The notes below the pieces were generated by a model. That model saw only the letters and a program-made list of their open reading frames with translations, did not search any database and was not told where the DNA came from. A stretch of DNA of 64,000 nucleotides from Anderseniella sp963700895 (lineage in GTDB: Bacteria > Pseudomonadota > Alphaproteobacteria > Rhizobiales > Aestuariivirgaceae), in the NCBI GenBank assembly GCA_963700895.1, contig CAVOZI010000018.1, positions 1-64,000 of the forward strand, written 5' to 3'. Position numbers and translations under genes: made by a program. The first letter of the stretch is position 1; every line of letters begins with the position of its first letter. This document shows positions 25,701-34,009 of this stretch, piece after piece.

Positions 25701-27137
25701 ATGAAAAAGATAGCGGCATTATTCACTTTTTTGGTCATCGGCGCGGTGCAGACCGTTCCAGTGCCGGCATCTGCCCAGGAAAACATGGACATGCGGTTTG
25801 AGGAAATTAAGAGCGAAGCCCAGCGACTCATGGACGAGATCAAGGTCCCGGGTATAGCCATCGGGATCCTTCACGATGGCAAGGTCCAAATGGCCGGCCT
25901 CGGGATTACCAATGTTGACGATCCTCAGTCCGTCACTGAAGACAGCGTGTTTTATATCGGCTCCATTTCGAAGACTTTTACAACCAGCGTCGCCCTTAAA
26001 ATGTCAGAACGCGGAGAGCTTGACCTCGAAGCCCCGGTTCGCACGTATCTCCCGGAATTTATGGTTCTGGATGGAGAGGCCGCAGAAAAGGCGAAGGTCA
26101 TCGACCTTTTCCAGCACCGGACTGGCTGGCAAGGTGACTTTTTTGATGATCTCGGTTCGGGGGAAGATGCCTTGGAAAAGGCCTTGCTGTCCTTTCGCTT
26201 CCTGCCGCAACGCACCCCTTATGGGGAGGTCTGGGCCTACAACAATAACAATTTCATCATTGCAGGACGCCTTATTCAAGTCGTAAGCCGTGCAAAATCT
26301 TATGAACAAAGAGTTAAGGAGGAGTTGTTTCTGCCCCTGGGCATGACGCATTCCTCCTTCTTCATGGCGGACCTGATGGCAGAGCGCTTTGCCGTGGGCC
26401 ATGCCGGGGTATCTGACGGAACGTCCGAACCCAAGGTCAGCTTTGTGCCTTTTCCCCGCACCGTCTATCCGGCCGGCGGCATTCTCAGCAATGTCACCGA
26501 TATGATGAAATGGATGCAATTCCAGTTTGACGGTAAGGACAAGGACGGCAGTCAATTGTTGTCTCCAGAGTTGCTGGATAGGGCGCACAGCCCCTTGGTG
26601 GAAGGCGAGCTGACTGAAAACAGCGGCATTACGTGGTTTGTTGAGGATATCGGCGGTGTGCGAACCGTTTTTCATGCCGGTCGCTCGGCAGGGGCGACCG
26701 CCAAGATGCTGTTTGCGCCGGACAAGCAATTTGGGATCGTTGTTCTGACGAACAGCGACCGGGGTATCGAGGTGTATGATGCGGTCATTGCACTGGCTCT
26801 CAAAAAATACTTGGATATCGAGAGAAAGCCCATGGTTGCAATCGATGCGGATCGCAGTGCCCTTGAGCCTTTCGTAGGCCTTTGGCTGGGCGATAATGAA
26901 GATTACAAAATCTATTTCGACAACGACCAGCTCATGGCAGAGCGCCTGTATAAACTACAGGCAGGCGTGCAAATCTATGAGAACCCGCCGCCGATTTCGA
27001 TGAGTGGTGCGGGTGAAGACATGATCATCATGACAGATGGTGCCTTTCAGGGAACAGTTGGCCAGTTGCGGCGCGACAAGTCTGGAAAGCCGGCGTTCCT
27101 TAGCATGCAGCACCGGATCTTCCGTCGAGAGGAATAG
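25701..27137 (+). CDS. Exported class C beta-lactamase-like serine hydrolase
   Basis: 478 residues, ribosome site gaggaca..aaag, signal peptide to about residue 25 (PASAQ). The penicillin-binding fold motifs are S88-I-S-K91, Y180-N-N (third residue of the pair is Asn as in AmpC and D-aminopeptidase) and H325-A-G327 in place of KTG, the variant seen in many esterases, EstB-type enzymes and D-stereospecific peptidases. The C-terminal 100 residues (GLWLGDNEDYKIYF) form a lipocalin-like extra domain. Likely a peptidase, esterase or amidase rather than an antibiotic lactamase. Confidence 0.85.
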   Translation: MKKIAALFTFLVIGAVQTVPVPASAQENMDMRFEEIKSEAQRLMDEIKVPGIAIGILHDGKVQMAGLGITNVDDPQSVTEDSVFYIGSISKTFTTSVALKMSERGELDLEAPVRTYLPEFMVLDGEAAEKAKVIDLFQHRTGWQGDFFDDLGSGEDALEKALLSFRFLPQRTPYGEVWAYNNNNFIIAGRLIQVVSRAKSYEQRVKEELFLPLGMTHSSFFMADLMAERFAVGHAGVSDGTSEPKVSFVPFPRTVYPAGGILSNVTDMMKWMQFQFDGKDKDGSQLLSPELLDRAHSPLVEGELTENSGITWFVEDIGGVRTVFHAGRSAGATAKMLFAPDKQFGIVVLTNSDRGIEVYDAVIALALKKYLDIERKPMVAIDADRSALEPFVGLWLGDNEDYKIYFDNDQLMAERLYKLQAGVQIYENPPPISMSGAGEDMIIMTDGAFQGTVGQLRRDKSGKPAFLSMQHRIFRREE

Positions 27138-27149
27138 GTTTCATGGTTT

Positions 27150-27716
27150 TTGCCCTCTGACATGCACGGCGCGGGCGGGGAATGGTGGGTCGACAACCAG
27201 CGCCTGCATTGGGACCTGCTCGACCATTGGTCAGAGGCCGCGCAGGCCTGGGGCCTGCCAGCGGTCACCGATTTCAACACCGGCACGAACGAAGGCGTGG
27301 GGTATTACCGTGTCAACCAGCGCGGCGGCTGGCGGATGAACACGGCGAAGGCCTTCCTGCGCACAGCGAAGGCGCCGGGCTGAAGGTGGAAACCCACGCC
27401 CATACGCGCCGCGTTCTGGCCGAAGGGGGCCGCGCCGTCGGCGTGGAATACGAACAGGGCGGCGCGGTGAAGACCGCGCGCGCCGCGACGAAGTGATCCT
27501 GAGCGCAGGCGCCATCGGCAGCCCGCAGATCCTGCAGGTTTCGGGCCTTGGCCCCGCCGCGCAGTTGCAGCGCCACGGGATCGCGGTGCAGCGCGACTGC
27601 CCGCAGGTCGGCGCGAACCTGCAGGACCACCTGCAACTGCGCTCCGCTTGGCGGCTGAATGGCGCGCTGACGCTGAACACGCTGGCCAATTGCCTTTGGG
27701 GCAAGGCGACTGTAAT
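27150..27716 (+). pseudogene. GMC-family oxidoreductase remnant
   Basis: Read across frames it gives HWDLLDHWSEAAQAWGLPAV, FNTGTNEGVGYYRVNQRGG, LKVETHAHTRRVLAEGGRAV, DEVILSAGAIGSPQILQVSG and GIAVQRDCPQVGANLQDHL, which is the middle of a choline-dehydrogenase-like GMC enzyme (PROSITE motif GAIGSPQIL). There are shifts near 27380 and 27480, and both the FAD-binding N-terminus and the catalytic C-terminus are missing. Confidence 0.85.
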
Positions 27717-27855
27717 ATGATAAAATATATAGAAACTTTGTCGTTCAAGACAGCAAGATTAGCGAATTACTTGGGGAATCTGGATTAAAATGAAACGAAT
27801 TCAGAGCCTCCGGCGCGAAAAAACTAATGCATTCCGGAAAACTCTGACGACGGAC
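27717..27855. other. AT-rich junction before the IS30 element
   Basis: This 140-base stretch is notably AT-rich compared with its surroundings (tgataaaatatatagaaa). A reading frame from 27790 (MKRIQSLRREKTNAFRKTLT) runs toward the IS30 end and might be the 5' side of the acetyltransferase remnant at 28937. Weak. Confidence 0.25.
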
Positions 27856-28945
27856 GGTGGATTCAGCCGCGAAGTGCAACAGGGGTATTGAAGCGGATTG
27901 TCAGGTCTTTTCCAAGAGCATTGAGGAAGGCCTCCGCGGGAGATTTGAAGCCGAGGCATTTTCTGGGCGTGAGGTTCAGTGTCATGGAGATGTCCTGAAT
28001 GTCTTCGTCACTGAGGTCGTCGAGATTGGTTGAGCGCGGGAGCCAGCGTCTGATCCTGCCGTTGATGTTCTCGATGCCGCCCTTTTGCCAGGACGCGTAG
28101 GCGTCGCAGAAGTAGGTGGCCATGGTGAAGGCGTGCTTGAGCAAGGAATGCCGAGCGAATTCGCCGCCGTTGTCAAAAGTCATCGTCTGGCGCAGTTTCG
28201 GGCTGAGCTTTGCCAGGATGCCAGTGATCGCGGTGACGGTCTCGGCAGCAGTTTTGCTGGCAAGTCGGGTCATCAGGGTCAGGCGGGTCCTGCGCTCGTG
28301 CAGGACGAGAAGTGGCCTTGAGCGTTTGCAGATGACCAGGTCGGCTTCCCAGTGCCCAACCTCGGTACGGTCATTGGCCGCTGCAGGGCGCTGGGATATA
28401 TGAGTTTTTCCTGTGATCCGATCCCTCGACCGGCGGGCGCGCCGGCCGCGGCTGGCCTTGCGCCGGGTGAGGTAGCGCCAGAGCTTCTCGGCCTTCTGCG
28501 CCGATCGGAAGATGAACGCGTAGATCGTCTCGGTGCTGACAACCCGCAGGCCGATCTCGATCCCGCGGCGGAGCCAGCCGGCGATCTGCTCTGGCGCCCA
28601 GCCTTCGGCCAGCCGGTCAATGACGAAGCCGCGCAGGCCCACATCGGTTTCAAGGATGGCCTGGCGTTGGCGGCGGAACAGGTATGAACCTTCGGCAAAA
28701 ACCGGGCGGTACGTCCCATCTCCATGAGCATTGCGCCCGAGCTCTCGGCTGACGGTGGACTTGTCGCGCCCGATGACTTCGGCAATAGCCGTGGCGCCGA
28801 GCCCCTGGGCCCTCAGTTCGGCAATCTGGTCTCTTTCGGATCGGTCGAGGTGGTTATATCCTGGCATGGCAACATCGCTTTCTTGTTTGACGACAAGCGG
28901 ATATCACATCCGCAAACGGTGTTGCACTTCACGTCTGAATTCACC
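27856..28945 (-). mobile_element. Complete IS30-family element (about 1.09 kb)
   Basis: Inverted ends ggtggattcagccgcgaagt (left) and ggtgaattcagacgtgaagt (right, reversed) bracket an intact transposase on the minus strand. No clear short target duplication could be fixed. The right end falls inside an acetyltransferase remnant. Confidence 0.8.
27863..28867 (-). CDS. IS30-family transposase
   Basis: 334 residues. The N-terminal helix-turn-helix (LGATAIAEVIGRDKSTVSRE) is followed by the DDE domain: GHWEADLVICK (Asp), MTFDNGGEFARH (Asp) and GGIENINGRIRRWLPRS (Glu). Intact, so the element may be active. Confidence 0.93.
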   Translation of the reverse strand: MPGYNHLDRSERDQIAELRAQGLGATAIAEVIGRDKSTVSRELGRNAHGDGTYRPVFAEGSYLFRRQRQAILETDVGLRGFVIDRLAEGWAPEQIAGWLRRGIEIGLRVVSTETIYAFIFRSAQKAEKLWRYLTRRKASRGRRARRSRDRITGKTHISQRPAAANDRTEVGHWEADLVICKRSRPLLVLHERRTRLTLMTRLASKTAAETVTAITGILAKLSPKLRQTMTFDNGGEFARHSLLKHAFTMATYFCDAYASWQKGGIENINGRIRRWLPRSTNLDDLSDEDIQDISMTLNLTPRKCLGFKSPAEAFLNALGKDLTIRFNTPVALRG

Positions 28946-29212
28946 CTGATTGATCTTGGTTGGCATCAGAGGGAGTTTCAGGAAAGGTCTTCATTCGCAT
29001 TCACCGTCGTCAATTTGGACGAGTCTTGCGTACTTGGTTGCATGTATATCTATCCCACAAAAGAAGCGGGCTACGATGCCGATATCTCAATGTGGGTGCG
29101 AGACTCGCAGGTGGACTCGGGCCTTGAGGAGCATCTCTTTGAAACGGTGAGAACGTGGATTGAAGAAAAGTGGCCTTTCGTGAAACCGAACTACCCGGGC
29201 AGATCAGTTTAG
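28937..29212 (+). pseudogene. C-terminal remnant of a GNAT acetyltransferase
   Basis: Reads EFTLIDLGWHQREFQERSSF, AFTVVNLDESCVLGCMYIYP, then YDADISMWVRDSQVDSGLEE and WPFVKPNYPGR. The FAFTV, VLGCMYI and WVR motifs and the final WPF...YPGR are those of the GNAT subgroup with a WxxxxWPF end. Its first half has been lost at the IS30 insertion. Confidence 0.75.
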
Positions 29213-29404
29213 TTCGAGGATCAACAGTTCTTTCGCCTTGTTGAATGTCCTCACCGTGTCAATTGCGGTAGGTCGACCGCATCAAACAATCTCCGCTGTG
29301 CCCCCGAAAGCCGCCTATTCCTTCGGTGACGGAGTTCCTCGCGTTGTCTAGAATGCCGAGCTAACCAAGGATGATTTCCGCTCTCTTCTGCAGAAAGGGC
29401 GACG

Positions 29405-30172
29405 ATGAAGTTCGATTTTACAGGTAAGCGCGTTCTGGTAGCTGGCGGTACGCGCGGCATTGGTCGCGCCTCTGTCGCGGCGTTTCAGGCAGCTGGGGCC
29501 AGGGTTGCTGTCAACGGTCGAACGCCTGAATCCACGTCGTCTGGCATTGCAGCGTTGGGAAACAAGGAGGGACTTGTCTCGGCGCCAGGCAATGTTGCAA
29601 CTGAGGCGGGGTGCAAGGCTATCGTTGAAACGGCTATTGATGCCCTGGGAGGGTTGGACATCCTGGTTTACAGCGCAGGTATCGGTGATGTCGGCTCGAT
29701 CGAGGAGATCGACGAAGCCTTTTGGGATGAGATGCTCGCTATAAACCTCAAAGGCGCTTTCTTCTGCATACGTTGGGCGCTCGAGGCACTGCGCGAGAGC
29801 AAAGGCAATATTGTCAACCTGGCCTCAGATGCCGGCCTGATAGGTGACGTGGGGAGTGGTGCAGTCTATTGCGCATCGAAAGGTGGCCTCGTCAACATGA
29901 CGCGGGCCATGGCGCTGGAACTCGCACCAGATGTGCGGGTGAATTGCGTCTGCCCGGGCTATGTCGATACTGACATGGTTCGCCGCGACATGATCGACCA
30001 AGCCGATGACCCGGTTGCAGCCGAGGAAGCGGTCATCAACTACGCGCCCCTAAAGCGCATCTCGACCCCTAATGAAATTGCCACGGCAATACTCTACCTG
30101 GCGTCCGATGACGCGCGTTTCGTTACAGGTGCTGCGTTTCAGATCGACGGCGGATCGACGGCAGGGCGTTGA
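29405..30172 (+). CDS. SDR-family oxidoreductase
   Basis: 255 residues. Nucleotide-binding motif G14-G-T-R-G-I-G20, NAG-equivalent YSAGIG, catalytic YCASK (Y155, K159) with the preceding Ser in NLASDAG, PG after CVCPGY, and the C-terminal GAAFQIDGG. This is a classical short-chain dehydrogenase, NAD(P)-dependent, on an unidentified alcohol or ketone. It sits alone, between the acetyltransferase remnant and the cyclase gene. Confidence 0.9.
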   Translation: MKFDFTGKRVLVAGGTRGIGRASVAAFQAAGARVAVNGRTPESTSSGIAALGNKEGLVSAPGNVATEAGCKAIVETAIDALGGLDILVYSAGIGDVGSIEEIDEAFWDEMLAINLKGAFFCIRWALEALRESKGNIVNLASDAGLIGDVGSGAVYCASKGGLVNMTRAMALELAPDVRVNCVCPGYVDTDMVRRDMIDQADDPVAAEEAVINYAPLKRISTPNEIATAILYLASDDARFVTGAAFQIDGGSTAGR

Positions 30173-30522
30173 TTAAGCTCCCCGAAAAGTCTGTGGCACG
30201 GAGCAACTTTAGTCGGCTTGCCATTCGAGCGATAGCTGACGTTGGATGTCTGGCCTCACCTCAATAGCGGTCATGTGGGGCAGTCTTGCGGAAAGTCTGG
30301 ATAGTGCCATCAACGGTCATCACTGGCCGGATGAGCGGCGTTCGACTAGCACTAGACGTGCCACGATCAATTAAGAGCTTATTTTTGAACTCTACGAAGA
30401 CCGAATGTCAGCCAGAGGTGCTATGCTGAAACTGCGTTCAGACGCAGATGCATGAAAGCGGCCTTGTCGCGGATTGTTGAGCGCCATGCGAAATGGGGCT
30501 TGGAGAGAGGTACGCGACCCTA
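30173..30522. other. Intergenic stretch
   Basis: 350 bases between the SDR stop and the cyclase gene. I see no gene or IS end. It must hold the promoter of the cyclase gene on the plus strand. Confidence 0.35.
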
Positions 30523-33500
30523 ATGGATGATCTACTCAAATTCCTCGCACGGCTGGGCCTAGACCAATATTCAACAGTGCTTGCGTCGAATGATGTTGAT
30601 TTGACGACATTGCCCTTCCTAACCGATGCCGATTTCGCCTCACTTGGTCTGTCGCTTGGCCACCGGCGCAGACTGATGGCAGCAGTCAAAGAATTCGACG
30701 GCTCCCACAAGCCAGTGGCAATGGAAAAGGTTGCCGTCACATCAAATACAGGTGGAGATCAAGCGGAACGCCGGCAGCTTACAGTTATGTTCTGCGACCT
30801 GGTTGGATCAACGAAGCTCTCAGCCGAGTTAGATCCTGAGGACCTGCGCTTGATCATGCAGCAGTATCAGGAAGCGGCCTCCAATGTCATAAAGTCCTAT
30901 GACGGATATGTAGCCAAGCTACTAGGCGACGGGATCCTCGTCTATTTTGGATTTCCAAAAGCCAATGAGAACGACTGTGAAAGGGCAGTTCGGGCGGGAC
31001 TGGACGTTGTCGAGGCGGTTAATCAAATTCAGATGATGACCGCGAATGCCACTCGGTCGCTCAAGGTCAGAATTGGCATCGCCACAGGCTTGGTGATTGT
31101 GGGCGAAATGAGCGGTGCCAATGTTGTCGAGGCACACGCCGTCGTCGGTGAGACACCTAATCTTGCTGCACGTCTGCAATCCATCGCCCAACCTGGCTCC
31201 ATAGTCATTTCTGCAGAATCCAAGGACTTGGTAGGTGCCATCTTTGAGTACGAAGACCTCGGGCCACGGAGCATTGCGGGGTTTGAGGTGCCCGTTCGCG
31301 CTTGGCGAGTGCTTCGGGAAGCGCGGGCCGCTAACCGGTTTCATGTTCTACGCAGCGCCCGAATGACCGAGTTGATCGGTCGTGATGAGCAATTGGATAT
31401 TCTCCGGCGTCGTTGGCAGGTCGCCCAGCAGGGTAGCGGTGCTGTGGTTCTGATCTCAGGCGAACCTGGGATAGGAAAGTCACGTCTCTTTCAGGCTTTA
31501 CGTAGTGAGATTGCAATCGACGCGTCGAGCTGCCTGGAGTACCAGTGCTCCCAGTTCCATGTCGACAAAGCGTTCGCGCCGGTGATTGGACATCTTGAGC
31601 ACGCCGCCGGTTTCCTCTTCGATGACAGTTCCGATGTCCGTGCCAGCAAGCTAGAGAGTATCCTTCTTGAGCCAGAGCGTGATTGCGAGATATTAACGGG
31701 CTTACTGAGGATACCGGGTAGGCGGCAGATCTCGGAAATCGAGCCTGACCCCGAACTTCGGAAGGAACGCGTACTTGATACGCTAATGCACGAAGTAGAG
31801 CTAAAGATCGCGCAGGGTCCGCTGTTGATCGCGATCGAGGATCTTCATTGGGTTGATGCCTCGACTATGGAATTCATCAACCGGCTAGTGGAAGCGTCCG
31901 CGACAAGCTCTCTTTTTCTCATTATCACCACTAGACCCAACTTCAATGCGCCTTGGATCGCTCAATCGCATGTTTCCTTCATCATGCTCAACCGGTTGGA
32001 TCCAAGGGGGATACGAGCATTGATATTGGCGACGACGGGCGGGAAAACTCTGCCAGAAAGTGTGGTCGAGCAGATCGAGTTTCGCACTGACGGGATTCCC
32101 CTTTTCGTGGAGGAACTGACGCGATCAGTCGTACAATCGGGAGCGTTTGAAGAACAGGCTGATCGATTAGTTCTAGCTGGAACGTTGCCGCAAAATGCGA
32201 TCCCCGCAACGCTTCAAGAGGCCCTCACCGCCAGACTCGACCGTATGCCCGCAATCAAGGACACAGCCCAACTCGGCGCAGTAATCGGGAAGCAGTTCTC
32301 TTACCGCTTAATCTCGACCGTAACCTTATCGAACGAGCCCCAACTCAGAGCAGCGTTAGCGAAGTTGGAAGCTGAGGGAATACTTTCCAGGCGTGGATCA
32401 GGCTCGGCCGAGATCTACGAATTCAGGCACGCTCTGATTCAGGAGGCGGCATATACATCGCTCCTCAAATCGACACGTGCTGAGCTTCATGAGCGGATTG
32501 CCCGAAGTCTTCTTGGCAATATGTCAGATGAAGGCGCATCTGACCCAGCAATGGTTGCGCATCATCTGACCGAGGCAGGAATGATCGATGAAGCGGTCGA
32601 CCATTGGATCGCTGCAGGCGAGCTCTCAGTTGAGACCTCTGGATATGTCGAAGCGCTATCGAATTTCTCCACTGCCATCGGGTTATTGAAACAGCTGCCC
32701 TTCGGTCCTCCGCGGCATGAACGAGAGATTGCTGCCTTGCTAACGGCCGGTCCGTGTCAGGTTCAGGTTCTGGGCCCTGCGTCCGACGAGATGCTTGAAA
32801 CTTACTCGACCGCCGTTGAATTATGTAAGAAATATGGAACGCTTGAACAACGGTTCAAAGCGCTTTGGGGGCTTTGGTTTTACCGGTTCATGCTTGGTGA
32901 CGTTCCCAAAATGCGCGATCTTGCTGAGCAACTAATTCCGTTGGCTCACGACCTCGGCGACCCGTCTTTAGTGCTCGAAGGCCACCATTGTGAATGGGCT
33001 GCTTTATCCCTTCTTGGCAACCTCGATGGCGCACTAGAATCTACCAAGGAAGGCATCAGACGATATCGGGCAGAAGAACACCACTGGATGACATTTCAGT
33101 ATGGGGGCCACGACCCCGGTCTGTGCGCGCGCAGCCTGAACGCGTTGAATCTCTGCCTGCTCGGTTATCCTGACCAGGCAAAGGCCGTTGCTGACGATGC
33201 GATTGAGCGCGCTATCTCTCTAAATCATGCCTACTCACTCCTCGAGACTTTGTTCTGTGCGCTAGTAGTCATGATGCTTCGCAGAGATCATTCGGAAGTG
33301 CGAGTTCTTGCGGAACGCCTTATTGCGCTAGCCGATGCAGGACGCTTGCCACCTCAAGCAAGAGCTCTGGCAAATGGATTTCTTGGTTGGGTCGAGACTG
33401 AAACGGGTAATGCTACAGAAGGTCTAGCGAGCATGAAGTCTTCAGTAGCGGACTGGCAGCGTTTTTGGGGCGCATGGGCCTTTCCACTAGATACGGCGTA

Positions 33501-33891
33501 CGCATTTGCCTTGGCGCAACAAGGTCATCCAGACGAAGCGCTCAGGATCATCGACGCGTCAATAGAGGCGGGAGGGGATAGTGGCGGCAATTGGTGGGAC
33601 GCTGAATTCTTGAGGGTACGTGGCAATACGCTTCTGGTTCGCAACCCCCAGGACCATGCAGAAGCTCGGACATTTTTGACTGATGCCTGCAATCTTGCGC
33701 AGTCTAAGAACTCCAGGCTATTTCAATTGCGGGCGGCGTGCGATCTAGCTCATGTCTATTTGGATAGCGGCGACGCAGTGGCAGCGCATGATCTGCTTAC
33801 GCCTGTCTTGGCATGGTTTACTGAGGGCCATGAATTACCTGACTATACTGACGCAATGGCCGAGCTGGAGCGTATAGACCTTCAGCAATAA
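30523..33891 (+). CDS. SAM-adenylate cyclase-AAA ATPase-TPR regulator
   Basis: 1122 residues from the ATG at 30523 (a start at 30493 would add ten residues; I prefer this one because the SAM domain begins at once). Order: SAM domain (1-58, DDLLKFLARLGLDQYSTVLA), class III cyclase domain (about 82-270, catalytic Asp in VMFCDLVGST at D92 and second Asp in LLGDGILVYFG), ATPase with Walker A GEPGIGKS near 313-320 and Walker B LLIAIEDLHWVD near 434, then a helical repeat region to the end. Such proteins may sense a signal through the repeats and make cAMP. The next gene, on the other strand, is another cyclase. Confidence 0.88.
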   Translation: MDDLLKFLARLGLDQYSTVLASNDVDLTTLPFLTDADFASLGLSLGHRRRLMAAVKEFDGSHKPVAMEKVAVTSNTGGDQAERRQLTVMFCDLVGSTKLSAELDPEDLRLIMQQYQEAASNVIKSYDGYVAKLLGDGILVYFGFPKANENDCERAVRAGLDVVEAVNQIQMMTANATRSLKVRIGIATGLVIVGEMSGANVVEAHAVVGETPNLAARLQSIAQPGSIVISAESKDLVGAIFEYEDLGPRSIAGFEVPVRAWRVLREARAANRFHVLRSARMTELIGRDEQLDILRRRWQVAQQGSGAVVLISGEPGIGKSRLFQALRSEIAIDASSCLEYQCSQFHVDKAFAPVIGHLEHAAGFLFDDSSDVRASKLESILLEPERDCEILTGLLRIPGRRQISEIEPDPELRKERVLDTLMHEVELKIAQGPLLIAIEDLHWVDASTMEFINRLVEASATSSLFLIITTRPNFNAPWIAQSHVSFIMLNRLDPRGIRALILATTGGKTLPESVVEQIEFRTDGIPLFVEELTRSVVQSGAFEEQADRLVLAGTLPQNAIPATLQEALTARLDRMPAIKDTAQLGAVIGKQFSYRLISTVTLSNEPQLRAALAKLEAEGILSRRGSGSAEIYEFRHALIQEAAYTSLLKSTRAELHERIARSLLGNMSDEGASDPAMVAHHLTEAGMIDEAVDHWIAAGELSVETSGYVEALSNFSTAIGLLKQLPFGPPRHEREIAALLTAGPCQVQVLGPASDEMLETYSTAVELCKKYGTLEQRFKALWGLWFYRFMLGDVPKMRDLAEQLIPLAHDLGDPSLVLEGHHCEWAALSLLGNLDGALESTKEGIRRYRAEEHHWMTFQYGGHDPGLCARSLNALNLCLLGYPDQAKAVADDAIERAISLNHAYSLLETLFCALVVMMLRRDHSEVRVLAERLIALADAGRLPPQARALANGFLGWVETETGNATEGLASMKSSVADWQRFWGAWAFPLDTAYAFALAQQGHPDEALRIIDASIEAGGDSGGNWWDAEFLRVRGNTLLVRNPQDHAEARTFLTDACNLAQSKNSRLFQLRAACDLAHVYLDSGDAVAAHDLLTPVLAWFTEGHELPDYTDAMAELERIDLQQ

Positions 33892-33943
33892 GAGTCTGAA
33901 GTGGGTCAAAGGGCGACATCAGCGACCACCCCCTCAAGGGTCG

Positions 33944-33960
33944 GCTTTACCCTGTAAAGC
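33944..33960. terminator. Short hairpin between convergent cyclase genes
   Basis: gctttac and gtaaagc form a 7-bp stem with a 3-base loop midway between the two stop codons. No T-run follows, so a shared terminator is only suggested. Confidence 0.3.
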
Positions 33961-34009
33961 GGACTCTACGAGCAGCGCCGCAGAGAGCCCAAAATCTGCC
34001 AGTAGTTTC

